This document shows positions 37,024 through 46,511 of a stretch of 64,000 bases of DNA, piece after piece (within the stretch, counting starts at the first letter, position 1; the number at the start of each line of letters is the position of its first letter). The notes below the pieces were generated by a model. The model was not told where the DNA came from and ran no database searches. It saw nothing but the letters and a program-made list of their open reading frames with translations. The position numbers and the translations under genes are program-made. This DNA comes from TMED109 sp015660425 (GTDB lineage: Bacteria > Pseudomonadota > Alphaproteobacteria > TMED109), in NCBI GenBank assembly GCA_029936295.1, contig JAPYTH010000005.1:1-64000 (forward strand), read 5' to 3'.

Positions 37024-37893
37024 TTATTTATTTAAAAAATTTATTATAGCCTCATATGTTTCTAGTGGTTTTTCTTCTGGTAAAAAATGTCCACAATTAA
37101 TGCTATGTCCTTCTACGTTATTAGCCCATTCTTTCCATACTTTTATAGGGTTATAAAGCTCCTCTACTGTTCCAGTTTTCCCCCATAGTACTTGAAGAGG
37201 GCAAATAATTTTTTTATCAAAATCTTCTTTATGATGAATTAAATCAATATTAGCCCCTGCTCTATAATCTTCACAGGATGCATGTATAGCCTCAGGAGAA
37301 AAACATCTAATGTATTCTTTAATAATATCATCTGTTAAATAATTACTATTTGATCCCCACATTTGTAGTTTTGATTTAATATAATATTCTGGATCATTTC
37401 CAATTAAAGTTTCAGGATATGGATATGGTTGAATAAGAAAAAACCAATGATAATAACGTCTTGCTAAAATAGCATTAGTGTTTTCAAATACATGTGAAGT
37501 AGGTACAATATCTAAAACAGAGATCTTTGTTATACTATCTGGGTAATCTATAGCCATTCTGTGAGCGACACGACCGCCTCTATCATGTCCTACAAGACAG
37601 AATTTATCAAAACCTAGTTTTTTCATTAATTCATATTGGTCTTTAGCCATATTCTTCTTTGAATAAGTAAAATGTTTCTTATCAGATTTTGGCTTATCAC
37701 TATCTCCATAGCCTCTTAAATCAGAACAAACTACTGTATAATTCTTTGCAAATAATGGTGCCATTTCTCTCCATAGAATATGGCTTTGTGGATAACCATG
37801 TAATAATAACAAAGGATAGCCTTTACCCCCAATTCTATAATTTATGTTAACACCATTAACCTCAATTGATTTTAGATCAAAATTTTTAAACAT
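37024..37893 (-). CDS. alpha/beta hydrolase with haloacetate (fluoroacetate) dehalogenase active site
   Basis: 289 aa. The nucleophile is Asp, not Ser (D104 in VGHDRGGRVAHRM). Residues recalled for the Burkholderia fluoroacetate dehalogenase map at almost identical numbers: D104, R105 and R108 (carboxylate binding), D128 (acid), H149 and W150 (halide pocket), Y210 (equivalent of Y212) and H269 (equivalent of H271, NCGHFLPEEKP). The enzyme would hydrolyse a 2-haloacid to the 2-hydroxyacid. Some family members are epoxide hydrolases or act on other haloacids, so fluoroacetate is a prediction. Confidence 0.85.
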   Translation of the reverse strand: MFKNFDLKSIEVNGVNINYRIGGKGYPLLLLHGYPQSHILWREMAPLFAKNYTVVCSDLRGYGDSDKPKSDKKHFTYSKKNMAKDQYELMKKLGFDKFCLVGHDRGGRVAHRMAIDYPDSITKISVLDIVPTSHVFENTNAILARRYYHWFFLIQPYPYPETLIGNDPEYYIKSKLQMWGSNSNYLTDDIIKEYIRCFSPEAIHASCEDYRAGANIDLIHHKEDFDKKIICPLQVLWGKTGTVEELYNPIKVWKEWANNVEGHSINCGHFLPEEKPLETYEAIINFLNK

Positions 37894-37980
37894 TTACACA
37901 TACCAATTAAAATTATTATAGATTATATATACAAATAAATTATATATTATAGATATTTATTATAAACAGAAATTTAATTT

Positions 37981-38454
37981 ATGACTAAGTATTTAACTAC
38001 CTTATTTTATGTGATAATTATTTATATTAGCTTAAATAATAATAGTTATTCTTTTAATGAAGAAGACTTGCAAAAGCTATTAGAAACAAATATATGCATA
38101 AACTGTGATTTATCTGGAGCAGATCTCAGAAAAAAAGACTTAAATGGTGCAAATTTAAAGGGCTCAAATATGAATAAAGTAAACTTATGGCGATCAACAT
38201 TAAAAAATGCAAATTTAGATGGTGTCTCTATAGAAGAAGCTAATTTAAGAAGAGTAAATTTAGAAAATGCTAATTTAAATAACACATCTTTTAGATGGTC
38301 AATAATACGGAATGCGAAAATGAATGGAGCAACTGCAATTAATGCAGACTTTAGAAAGGCTGCAATAAGAAAAACAAGCCTAAAATTAGTAACCTTATGT
38401 AACAGCCAAATGAAATATGGTATAGACAATTCAGGATGTGAAACTAATGAATAA
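37981..38454 (+). CDS. exported pentapeptide-repeat protein
   Basis: 157 aa. The signal peptide covers about residues 1-24. A short conserved head (LLETNICINCDLSGADLRKK) leads into about 15 A(D/N)LxX pentapeptide repeats forming a right-handed beta helix (residues 38-135). The tail TLCNSQMKYGIDNSGC carries paired cysteines. It resembles the second exported pentapeptide protein at 48227 in the CxNCDL head. The next gene starts inside its last codons. Function unknown. Confidence 0.85.
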   Translation: MTKYLTTLFYVIIIYISLNNNSYSFNEEDLQKLLETNICINCDLSGADLRKKDLNGANLKGSNMNKVNLWRSTLKNANLDGVSIEEANLRRVNLENANLNNTSFRWSIIRNAKMNGATAINADFRKAAIRKTSLKLVTLCNSQMKYGIDNSGCETNE

Positions 38455-38983
38455 AATATTTAAAATTATATATATTTGCAGTTTTATTTTATATTCTAAT
38501 ATTTCTTATGGTGCAGATATGGCTGGTTATTTGTTGGACCAAGCCATAAAATATTATAACGATAAAAATTATAATCATGCATTTACAGCTTTAAATAATT
38601 TAGCTCCAACAGGTAATCCAGTTGCAATATATCTTTTAGGCAATATGTATCTAAATGGTTATGGAATAAAAAAGAATAATAAAGTAGCACATGATATGAT
38701 TTTATTTGCATCTGAAAACCTGCCTAATAATTTTAAAGAACTTGCCCTAGAGGCGCAAATGATGCTTATAGATATGTATGCAAATGGTACGGGCGTTATT
38801 AAAAATAATTTAAAGGCATATAAATGGGCTTATATAGTAAATTTATCAAATAATAGTCTTGCTACATCGATAATAATTAAATTACGAGATAAACTTTCAG
38901 AGGAAGAAATATTACTAGCCTCTAAAGAAGGTGATGAATTTATGAAAAAAATTAAAGAAAATGAAAATGCACATGAACACTAA
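38447..38983 (+). CDS. exported Sel1-like repeat protein
   Basis: I take ATG 38447 over GTG 38438; it overlaps the pentapeptide gene's stop, giving 178 aa. There is a signal peptide to about residue 22, then TPR/Sel1-type helical repeats (AIYLLGNMYLNGYGIKKNNK and MLIDMYANGTGVIKNNLKAY are the clearest). Sel1 repeats mediate protein contacts. Coupling suggests it works with the pentapeptide protein in the periplasm (inference). Confidence 0.82.
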   Translation: MNKIFKIIYICSFILYSNISYGADMAGYLLDQAIKYYNDKNYNHAFTALNNLAPTGNPVAIYLLGNMYLNGYGIKKNNKVAHDMILFASENLPNNFKELALEAQMMLIDMYANGTGVIKNNLKAYKWAYIVNLSNNSLATSIIIKLRDKLSEEEILLASKEGDEFMKKIKENENAHEH

Positions 38984-38994
38984 ATTATCATATT

Positions 38995-39321
38995 TTACTT
39001 CATAATAGATAGTTCAGTAGACTTTAAATTTTTTACTATTATGGCATCTCTATCAATTAAAGTTGCAACTTTTGGACCAATTTCATTAACCCATACATCA
39101 CTTTTATAAACATCATTGTATAATTTTTCTTTATGGTCTTTATTTTCAAAACGTCTAATCCATATATAAGTCTCCTTATCTTGATCAAGAGTAAAACTTC
39201 CATGGATAACCATTCCTTTTCCAACCTGAAATGGAATAATAGTTTTTTCCATATAATTTAACCATTCCTTCATTTTACCTGGAAAAATTTTGTATGTACG
39301 TAGTTCAAAAAATGCACTCAT
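38995..39321 (-). CDS. NIPSNAP-family protein
   Basis: 108 aa, a dimeric alpha-beta barrel fold. It has the N-terminal FELRTYKIFPGKMKEWL pattern and the central GSFTLDQDKETYIWIRRFEN, both typical of NIPSNAP domains. Enzymatic function is unknown. It is 9 nt downstream of the methyltransferase gene, so probably cotranscribed. Confidence 0.85.
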   Translation of the reverse strand: MSAFFELRTYKIFPGKMKEWLNYMEKTIIPFQVGKGMVIHGSFTLDQDKETYIWIRRFENKDHKEKLYNDVYKSDVWVNEIGPKVATLIDRDAIIVKNLKSTELSIMK

Positions 39322-39330
39322 TGTAATCTC

Positions 39331-40011
39331 CTAGTTTGTTTTGCTTAAAATATTTAATCTCATAGGCTGAATAAACTCATATTTATTATTATTAAAAGTA
39401 GATAAGTTATTAAATTCATTAAATAAATATTTAAAATTATTTTTAATTAAGTCTACTCTATTTTTATCTACTTTCTTTAAAAAATTAATACAAGACTCTG
39501 CATTATCAAAACTTTTAATCTCATTATAAAATATTTCTTTTTTTATTTGTAAGTTAAATTTTTTACAATCTTTAATTTGTTGATATGCAATATTTTTTAC
39601 TTCAGTCTCATCATCAATAATTTTAACAAAATTATGAAAATTTCCTTGAGCTATAGGTTCAATTATAAAAACTAACCCATTCTTATTTAATGATTCTCTG
39701 CTCTCTAATAGAGATTGTGCCATTAATTCTTTAGGAATATGATGCAAACTATTAAAAAAATAAATTAAATCATAATTTTTTTTTAAACTTTTTATCTTTT
39801 CTCCTCCACTAATAAAAAAGTTCACATTATTAATCTTACTTTTTGCATTATTAATTTGTTCTTCAGATGGATCTATTGCATCCACATAACAATTATATTT
39901 AGAACACCATAGACTAAACCATCCATCACCACACCCTACATCTAATATCTTTTTATTCTTAAATGTAACTTCTTTTAAAATTATTTCTTTAGATTTATTC
40001 CAACCTGACAT
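39331..40011 (-). CDS. SAM-dependent methyltransferase (class I)
   Basis: 226 aa. SAM-binding motif I is LDVGCGDGWFSLWC (about residues 20-33), motif II AIDPSEEQI, motif III DLIYFFNSLHHI. The C-terminal part is lysine/asparagine-rich and poorly conserved, so the substrate cannot be guessed. Confidence 0.85.
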   Translation of the reverse strand: MSGWNKSKEIILKEVTFKNKKILDVGCGDGWFSLWCSKYNCYVDAIDPSEEQINNAKSKINNVNFFISGGEKIKSLKKNYDLIYFFNSLHHIPKELMAQSLLESRESLNKNGLVFIIEPIAQGNFHNFVKIIDDETEVKNIAYQQIKDCKKFNLQIKKEIFYNEIKSFDNAESCINFLKKVDKNRVDLIKNNFKYLFNEFNNLSTFNNNKYEFIQPMRLNILSKTN

Positions 40012-40080
40012 GTTCCACCTAATTTATATTTGTTCTTCTTTTGTTCTTGTGTATAATAATTCTACTTTAAAGGATATAGT

Positions 40081-40266
40081 ATGAATAAAAATAACCAAGA
40101 TAATCTTCCATTTTTACATAAAGATACTAATAATATTATAACAAAAGGTAAAATAATATTAAAATTAGAAAAAAATAAATTTCTTATAACGTATAATAAT
40201 AAAAGATATATTTGTTTATTAAATGATCAAAATAAAATTTATGCTTGCTATAACTTATGGAATTAA
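40081..40266 (+). CDS. small protein of unknown function, 61 aa
   Basis: AAGGA about 7 nt before the ATG and an upstream AT-rich region support translation. The product is hydrophilic, then KIILKLEKNKFLITYNNKRY, a beta-strand pattern reminiscent of a small OB-type fold, then a tail with one Cys. I recognise no family. It lies head-on to tRNA-Leu and divergent from the methyltransferase. Confidence 0.45.
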   Translation: MNKNNQDNLPFLHKDTNNIITKGKIILKLEKNKFLITYNNKRYICLLNDQNKIYACYNLWN

Positions 40267-40277
40267 TAAATCATAGG

Positions 40278-40364
40278 TGGTGCGGCCAAGAGGACTTGAA
40301 CCTCCACGGGATTTCTCCCACAACGACCTCAACGTTGCGCGTCTACCAGTTCCGCCATGGCCGC
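40278..40364 (-). tRNA. tRNA-Leu (anticodon GAG)
   Basis: On the minus strand the acceptor stem GCGGCCA pairs with TGGCCGC. The anticodon stem CAACG/CGTTG encloses TTGAGGT, giving anticodon GAG. A long variable arm (GTGGGAGAAATCCCGTG-like) marks a class II tRNA. The T loop is TTCAAGT and CCA is encoded. Confidence 0.95.
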
Positions 40365-40405
40365 ATAAAATAATTTATTAGAAACTAACAAAGTAAATAT
40401 AATCG

Positions 40406-41008
40406 TCAACTATTAATATATTTTTCAGCTAAAATAATATCTTCTGGTTGATTAATATTAAAAAAAGGATCAATACTATTAAAGGCCCAATCGACAACAG
40501 AAACATTAAACAATCTAGTGAATGCATCTATTTTTCTAACACCTTTATATAGGGCCTTATCAAGATAACTATCCAAAGCTAGGGACCACAGACCAATTAC
40601 AGGATATATATTACCATTAGAAGAAGCCATAATAATATCCGAATTATTTATACTTAAATCTAAAGACAGTCTTTGAACCAGATCAAGTGGTAGTAAGGGA
40701 GTATCTACAGGAACTATAGCCACATGTGTTTTTATATTTTTAAGAGTTTTTGCCCATTTAATCGCAGATGAAATGCCAGCTAAAGGCCCCGCTCCTCCAT
40801 CTTCTATAACTGTGTCTTCAATTATTGGAATACTAAAATCTGAAAAAATTTTACTATCTCTGCTATTTATTGCTAAATTATTAACTTGGTCTTGAAAACT
40901 TATTATTGTTAATTGTACCAAAGGAACACCAGCAATATCTATAAATGCTTTTCCATTACCGCCTAGCCTTCTAGCACCACCACCAGCTAAAATTACACCT
41001 GGATACAT
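40406..41008 (-). CDS. mobA: molybdenum cofactor guanylyltransferase MobA
   Basis: 200 aa nucleotidyltransferase that adds GMP to Mo-molybdopterin. The N-terminal GTP-binding motif is VILAGGGARRLGGNGKAF (residues 4-21), followed by VDTPLLP near residue 103 and DINQPED-type NQPED near the C-terminus. It is downstream of fdhD in the formate dehydrogenase gene set, whose enzyme needs the bis-MGD cofactor. Confidence 0.93.
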   Translation of the reverse strand: MYPGVILAGGGARRLGGNGKAFIDIAGVPLVQLTIISFQDQVNNLAINSRDSKIFSDFSIPIIEDTVIEDGGAGPLAGISSAIKWAKTLKNIKTHVAIVPVDTPLLPLDLVQRLSLDLSINNSDIIMASSNGNIYPVIGLWSLALDSYLDKALYKGVRKIDAFTRLFNVSVVDWAFNSIDPFFNINQPEDIILAEKYINS

Positions 41009-41025
41009 TCTATATCCTCATAAAC

Positions 41026-41841
41026 TTATTTATCATAAATTATTCTTTCCAATCCAGCTAAGGCAACAAACCTTTTACCTTTTGCTCTTCCTATTAAAGT
41101 TAAATTACTTTTTTTAGCTAAATCAACTCCAGCAGCTGTAAAACCAGAACGAGATATTAAGACAGGAACGTTCATTTGAACTGTTTTTATTACCATCTCA
41201 CTAGTTAATCGCCCAGTTGTATATAAAACCAGATTATCCATATTTCTTTTATTATACCACAACCATCCAGCAATTTTATCTATAGCATTATGCCTACCTA
41301 CATCTTCAACGTAAATAATTGGTTGGTTTTTTTCACATAATACACATGCATGAATAGCTCCAGCTTTTAGATAGAGAGAAGGTTGTGTGTTTACTTTTTT
41401 TAATAAGTCTATTAACCAAGAAGTATGAAACTTAACTTTTTTATTTAGAACAATTTTATCAAATATATCCATAACATCTGCAAACATTGTTCCAACTGCA
41501 CATCCTGATGTTCTAATTTTCTTTTTTAATTTTTCTTCATAATTTGTTTCTTTATCCGTTCTAACTACAATAACTTCTATATCCCAATCTAAATCTACCG
41601 AGATAACTTTATCATCGCTCGACAACATACCTTGATTTACTAAAAAGCCTATAGCCATCCATTCAGGATGGTCTCCTACTGTCATGCTAGTAACTACTTC
41701 TTGACTATTTAAAAATATAGTTAATGGTCTTTCCATTACTACATTTTGCTTAAAAGGATTTCCTAATTCATCAAGGCCTTTAACTTCTTTTATTAATCTC
41801 TGATCATTAATATCAGGTTTAACAGATAAAGTTTTATTCAT
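41026..41841 (-). CDS. fdhD: formate dehydrogenase sulfurtransferase FdhD
   Basis: 271 aa. FdhD passes sulfur from cysteine desulfurase to the molybdenum/tungsten cofactor of formate dehydrogenase. The catalytic cysteine region reads RTSGCAVGTMF. Further signatures are GAIHACVLC, VEDVGRHNAIDKI and TTGRLTSEMV. It is 17 nt upstream of mobA. A hairpin at 41851-41877 sits 9 nt before the start codon and no good Shine-Dalgarno sequence is visible. Confidence 0.94.
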   Translation of the reverse strand: MNKTLSVKPDINDQRLIKEVKGLDELGNPFKQNVVMERPLTIFLNSQEVVTSMTVGDHPEWMAIGFLVNQGMLSSDDKVISVDLDWDIEVIVVRTDKETNYEEKLKKKIRTSGCAVGTMFADVMDIFDKIVLNKKVKFHTSWLIDLLKKVNTQPSLYLKAGAIHACVLCEKNQPIIYVEDVGRHNAIDKIAGWLWYNKRNMDNLVLYTTGRLTSEMVIKTVQMNVPVLISRSGFTAAGVDLAKKSNLTLIGRAKGKRFVALAGLERIIYDK

Positions 41842-41850
41842 TATGTTTGA

Positions 41851-41877
41851 GAAGCCTATTAAATTTTAATAGGCTTC
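41851..41877. terminator. perfect 13-bp hairpin between transporter gene and fdhD
   Basis: GAAGCCTATTAAA and TTTAATAGGCTTC pair perfectly around a single central T (in practice a tighter stem with a small AT loop). It lies between the OFA transporter stop and the fdhD start on the minus strand. No T-tract follows on the minus strand, so it may be an RNA-processing or attenuation element and not a simple terminator. Confidence 0.55.
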
Positions 41878-41893
41878 ATCTTCCTTTAAGTTA

Positions 41894-43627
41894 TTAAGCT
41901 TTAAAACCAGGATGAGTATTCTCAACAAAATGTTTCTTATTAACAGGCTTAATTAATAAATTAGAAAAGAAAGCAATAACTAATAAACACGCCATAGCAT
42001 ACATAGTTGTATTATATAAACTAGGAGTTGGATCAATTGTCCCAGCTGGAGCAATTTCCATTAATTTTGATATTGTTACAGTTTTAGCCTTTATTAGTTC
42101 ATTAACCTGTTCTATTGGAGCACCAAATTTATCTAAAAACATTACTGGGTCAACTTTAGTTAACAGGTCATTAAGAGAATTATTAACTGATAATTTTCTT
42201 AACTCAGTAATAGCAACTGGACCTATAACCCCAGCTGTACTCCATGCAGTAAGTAATCTCCCATGGATACCTCCAACATGCATAGTTCCAAACATATCTG
42301 CTAAATAAGCAGGGATAGTAGCAAAACCACCACCATACATAGTGAAGATTATCATAGTAGCTGCATAGAACATTACTAAATACATTATTTTAGGATCCAC
42401 ACTAACTGCACCTGCAGTGAAAGGAATAGATAAATATAATAAAGTACCTATTATAAAGAAACAATGGTAAGTATTTTGTCTTCCTATATAATCAGATAAA
42501 GAAGCCCATATAAATCTACCACACATATTAAACACACTAATCATTAAAACATAGGTTCCAGCAAAACTTGCTGTTACCATTGTTCCTAGTTCAGAACCTG
42601 CTGGTGCAGAACCAAATATTTCTGTCATCATTGTTTTAGCAACACCAATAACTCCTATGCCAGCAGAAACATTAAAACATAAAACTATCCAAAGTTTATA
42701 GAATTGAGGTGTTTTTATGGCTTGGTTTATATGCACATTATTAAGTGTTTTCATCTTTGTAGTAGATTCATCTTTTGATGGAGGTTTATAACCTTTTGGT
42801 GCCCAACCGGCAGTGGGAACTCTGTACTGAAATGCTGCTACTATCATAACAATAAAATATATAATCCCTAAGGTTAGGAATGCTCCTGCAGCTCCTGTAT
42901 TTCCAGTTCCAACTACATAAACTCCTGCATCTCCTGGTATTGCCATTTTTGCAGCCTCTGATGCTGATGCAACAACCACTTCTATCTTTTCACCAGCTAC
43001 TTCAGCAAACCTTCGTCCCCCTTCAGTAATTAAAGAAACAGTAGATTCTACACCTAAATATTCAGGAGCCTTAGCATAATGCTCTAATAAAAATCTCTTT
43101 AATGGAGCTCCAATCATAGCTCCGCCTCCAAATCCCATAATAGCCATTCCTGTAGCCATTCCTCTTCTATCTGGAAACCATCTTATAAGTGTAGATACAG
43201 GAGAAACATATCCTAAGCCAAGGCCACATCCTCCAAAAACTCCATAACCCAAGTAAATAAGCCAAAGTTGGTGAGTAAGAATGCCTATACTTCCAACTAT
43301 AAAACCTCCTCCCCATAAAAAGGCAGCTGTCACACCCACGCATCGTGGGCCAACATCTTCTAACCATTTTCCTGCAATAGCTGCAGCTAGCCCTAAAAAG
43401 ACTATGGCAACTGAAAAAATCCAAATAACACTACTCAATGTCCAATCATCTGCTGAACTACTAACAACGCCTAATTCTTTTATTAAAGCCGGGTTAAATA
43501 TACTCCATGCATAAACAGATCCTATACATAAATGAATTGCAATAGAAGCTGGAGGGACTCTCCATCTATTATACCCCTCAGGCGCCAAAATTTTATCTTT
43601 CATTAAAAATGAAAACATATTAGACAT
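41894..43627 (-). CDS. OFA-family MFS transporter (oxalate/formate antiporter-like)
   Basis: 577 aa with about 12 membrane helices. The family start is RWRVPPASIAIHLCIGSVYAWSIF, with GLGLGYVSPVSTLIRWFPDRRGMATG in the first half and the second-half GRFIWASLSDYIGR motif. Two hydrophilic insertions (about residues 195-250 and 500-545) make it longer than the usual 400-450 aa. Its position next to formate dehydrogenase suggests formate or another small carboxylate as substrate. Divergence of OFA members leaves this uncertain. Confidence 0.87.
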   Translation of the reverse strand: MSNMFSFLMKDKILAPEGYNRWRVPPASIAIHLCIGSVYAWSIFNPALIKELGVVSSSADDWTLSSVIWIFSVAIVFLGLAAAIAGKWLEDVGPRCVGVTAAFLWGGGFIVGSIGILTHQLWLIYLGYGVFGGCGLGLGYVSPVSTLIRWFPDRRGMATGMAIMGFGGGAMIGAPLKRFLLEHYAKAPEYLGVESTVSLITEGGRRFAEVAGEKIEVVVASASEAAKMAIPGDAGVYVVGTGNTGAAGAFLTLGIIYFIVMIVAAFQYRVPTAGWAPKGYKPPSKDESTTKMKTLNNVHINQAIKTPQFYKLWIVLCFNVSAGIGVIGVAKTMMTEIFGSAPAGSELGTMVTASFAGTYVLMISVFNMCGRFIWASLSDYIGRQNTYHCFFIIGTLLYLSIPFTAGAVSVDPKIMYLVMFYAATMIIFTMYGGGFATIPAYLADMFGTMHVGGIHGRLLTAWSTAGVIGPVAITELRKLSVNNSLNDLLTKVDPVMFLDKFGAPIEQVNELIKAKTVTISKLMEIAPAGTIDPTPSLYNTTMYAMACLLVIAFFSNLLIKPVNKKHFVENTHPGFKA

Positions 43628-43642
43628 TCTCTTCTCCCCATA

Positions 43643-43655
43643 TGATTATTAATCA
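43643..43655. promoter_or_regulatory. inverted repeat upstream of OFA transporter
   Basis: TGATTA-T-TAATCA lies 16 nt upstream of the transporter start, next to its GGGGAGAAG ribosome-binding site. It could be an operator or a small leader hairpin; in this base composition it could be chance. Confidence 0.25.
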
Positions 43656-43723
43656 TCTAAAAAATTTAGTAATAAAAGTAAACTTAGCTTACTAGAAAAG
43701 CAAATAGTAAATTTAAATATATA

Positions 43724-46489
43724 TTATTCTGTTGCTATTTCTATTCTATCCACTTTTGCAGCACAAAATTTGAATTCAGGTATTTTCCCAATTGGATCTA
43801 ATTGTGGGTTTGTTAGAATATTAGCAGCAGCCTCATTATAACAAAATGGCATAAATATCATACCTTCTGGCAATTGCCAATCTTGTCTTACTGCAATAGT
43901 TATATTTCCCCTTCTAGTACTTACTTTTACATTCTGCCCGGGATCAATATTCATTTTTTTCATATCAATTGCATTCATACATAGAATAGCATTTGGTTCT
44001 ATTTCATCCAAAACCGAAGACGTTCTAGTCATTACTCCTGTATGCCAATGCTCTAATAATCTACCTGTAGTCAATACTAGAGGAAAAGTATCATCTGGAA
44101 TTTCTGCAGGAGACACCAATTGCGCAGGAACAATTTTACCTCTACCGTCCTCTGTAGGGTAACCTTCTACAAATATAATATCTTTGCCAGGTTCATTAAC
44201 TGACTCACATGGGTAGGTTACACTATCTTCTTTCTCCAACCTTTCCCATGTAATATTATTTAAAGAAGGCATTACCATGCTCATTTCATTAAAAACCTCA
44301 GAAATAGTTTTATATTTCCAATTCATACCTAACGCATTAGCTAAATCTATAATAATTTTCCAATCTTCTCTAGCCTCTCCAGGAGGAGTTAATGCTTTTC
44401 TACCCATTTGAATTTGTCTGTTTGTATTAGTAAAAGTACCATTTTTCTCAGCCGCTGCAGAAGCAGGAAGGATTATATCAGCAAACCAAGCCGTCTCTGT
44501 CATAAATATGTCTTGGACCACCATATGCTCCAATTTAACAAGCCCATCAAGTGTGTGGTTTTGATCAGGATCTGACATGGCAGGATTTTCCCCCATTATA
44601 TACATCCCTTTAATACGATTATCGATAACCTCATTTATTATTTCAACAACAGTTAAACCTTTGTTTTTATTTAATTTTTTTCCCCAGAATTTTTCCATCT
44701 TGGTATATATTTCTCTATTCTCAACAGAATTATAATCTGGATACATCATAGGGATTAATCCCGCATCAGAAGCACCTTGAACATTATTTTGCCCTCTTAA
44801 AGGATGTAAACCAGTCCCAGGACGACCAATTTGTCCTGTAATCAATGAAAGAGTAATCAAACAACGAGCGTTATCAGTACCGTGGACATGTTGGGAAATG
44901 CCCATACCCCAAAAGATAATAGACTTATCTGAATTTGCATAAACTCGAGCTACTTTTCTTAAAGTTTTAGCGCTTATACCACATTTTTCTGCCATAGCTT
45001 CTGGTGAAAAACCTTTTATTGAAATTTTTAACTCTTCAAATCCATTTGTCAGTGATTGAACATATTGTTTATCATAAAGATCTTCTTCAATTATTGTATA
45101 AATTAAAGCATTTAGCAAAGCTACATCTGTGCCTGGTTTAAATTCTAAATGCTCCCATGAATGTCGTGTCATATCATTCTTTCTAGGATCAATTATGATA
45201 ACTTTTGTACCTTTTTTTATAGCTTGCTTTATATACGTGGCAGCGACAGGATGATTAGTAGTAGGTCTCGCACCTATGATAATAACACAATCGGAATCTT
45301 CAGTAGCTGTAAACGGAGCAGAAACTGCCCCAGAACCTACACATTCTAACAAAGCAGCCACAGAAGAAGCATGACAAAGCCTTGTACAGTGATCTACGTT
45401 ATTTGTAAGAAACGCCGTTCTAATTAGCTTTTGAAATAAATAAGCTTCTTCATTAGATCCCTTTGCAGATCCAAAACCACATAAAGCTGAAGATCCATTT
45501 TCTGTTAAAATATTTGAAAAACCCATGGCAGCTAACTCTATTGCTTCTTCCCAAGTTGCCTCTCTAAAATAATTTTCTATTTTTCTTTCTTTATCTAAAA
45601 TAAAACGGTCTTTTGGCGCATCTTTTTTTCTTATTAATGGTTTTAAAAGCCTCTTTTCACTGTGCACGTAATCAAAACCAAATCGTCCTTTTACACATAA
45701 TCTCTGATTATTGGCTGGCCCATCACGTCCATCAACATACAATATTTTATTATCCTTAATATGAACCTTAGTTTGACAACCAACACCACAAAACGGACAT
45801 AAAGTATCAACACTTTTATCACTATACTTAGACCTTACACCTTGATCATTTACCAATGTACTCTCTATAAGCGCCCCAGTTGGACAAACTTGAACACACT
45901 CTCCGCAGGCTACACAAGATGAATCTCCCATTTTATCATCAAAATCAAATGTTATTTTAGACTTATTCCCTCTATAAGACATACCTATTACATCATTGAC
46001 TTGTACTTCTCTACACGCTCTAACACATAAATTACAATTTATACATGCATCTAAATTTACATGCATAGCTTTATGAGATACATCGCGTGCTATGTTTCTT
46101 ATTTTTGGATAAGATCCAACTTCTATATTCATTTTATCTGCCCATTGCCAAAATTTTGAATCTGGATCTGGGTGCTGATCCCTAGATGGTTGATCTGCGG
46201 ATAACAATTCAAAAATAGTTTTCCTTGCTGAAATAGACTTAGAGGAATCTGTATTTACATTCATGCCCTCCGTTGGTTTTCTAATACATGAAGCCGCTAA
46301 GACTTTTTCACCCTCAATTTCAACCATACAGGCTCTACAGTTTCCATCAGATCTATATCCTGGCTCATCGCAATGACATAAATGAGGAATAGTCTTGCCT
46401 TCACGTTTAGAAACTAGCCAAAGGGTTTCATCTGCTTTTGCAGAAACTTCTTTCCCATCAAGAATAAATTTAACTAGTTTTTTACTCAT
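43724..46489 (-). CDS. fdhA: NAD-dependent formate dehydrogenase, molybdopterin (alpha) subunit
   Basis: 921 aa, cytoplasmic, formate + NAD to CO2 + NADH. It has an N-terminal 2Fe-2S domain (CHCDEPGYRSDGNCRAC), a His/Cys 4Fe-4S segment, two 4Fe-4S ferredoxin motifs (CINCNLCVRACREVQ, CVACGECVQVCPTGAL), the cofactor-domain cluster CPFCGVGCQ and the molybdopterin domains. The metal ligand is Cys in HCTRLCHASSV; no UGA selenocysteine is used. This matches the FdsA / Methylobacterium FDH1 alpha type. It is 22 nt downstream of fdhB. Confidence 0.95.
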   Translation of the reverse strand: MSKKLVKFILDGKEVSAKADETLWLVSKREGKTIPHLCHCDEPGYRSDGNCRACMVEIEGEKVLAASCIRKPTEGMNVNTDSSKSISARKTIFELLSADQPSRDQHPDPDSKFWQWADKMNIEVGSYPKIRNIARDVSHKAMHVNLDACINCNLCVRACREVQVNDVIGMSYRGNKSKITFDFDDKMGDSSCVACGECVQVCPTGALIESTLVNDQGVRSKYSDKSVDTLCPFCGVGCQTKVHIKDNKILYVDGRDGPANNQRLCVKGRFGFDYVHSEKRLLKPLIRKKDAPKDRFILDKERKIENYFREATWEEAIELAAMGFSNILTENGSSALCGFGSAKGSNEEAYLFQKLIRTAFLTNNVDHCTRLCHASSVAALLECVGSGAVSAPFTATEDSDCVIIIGARPTTNHPVAATYIKQAIKKGTKVIIIDPRKNDMTRHSWEHLEFKPGTDVALLNALIYTIIEEDLYDKQYVQSLTNGFEELKISIKGFSPEAMAEKCGISAKTLRKVARVYANSDKSIIFWGMGISQHVHGTDNARCLITLSLITGQIGRPGTGLHPLRGQNNVQGASDAGLIPMMYPDYNSVENREIYTKMEKFWGKKLNKNKGLTVVEIINEVIDNRIKGMYIMGENPAMSDPDQNHTLDGLVKLEHMVVQDIFMTETAWFADIILPASAAAEKNGTFTNTNRQIQMGRKALTPPGEAREDWKIIIDLANALGMNWKYKTISEVFNEMSMVMPSLNNITWERLEKEDSVTYPCESVNEPGKDIIFVEGYPTEDGRGKIVPAQLVSPAEIPDDTFPLVLTTGRLLEHWHTGVMTRTSSVLDEIEPNAILCMNAIDMKKMNIDPGQNVKVSTRRGNITIAVRQDWQLPEGMIFMPFCYNEAAANILTNPQLDPIGKIPEFKFCAAKVDRIEIATE

Positions 46490-46511
46490 ACACCTCTACC
46501 CATATTAGTAA

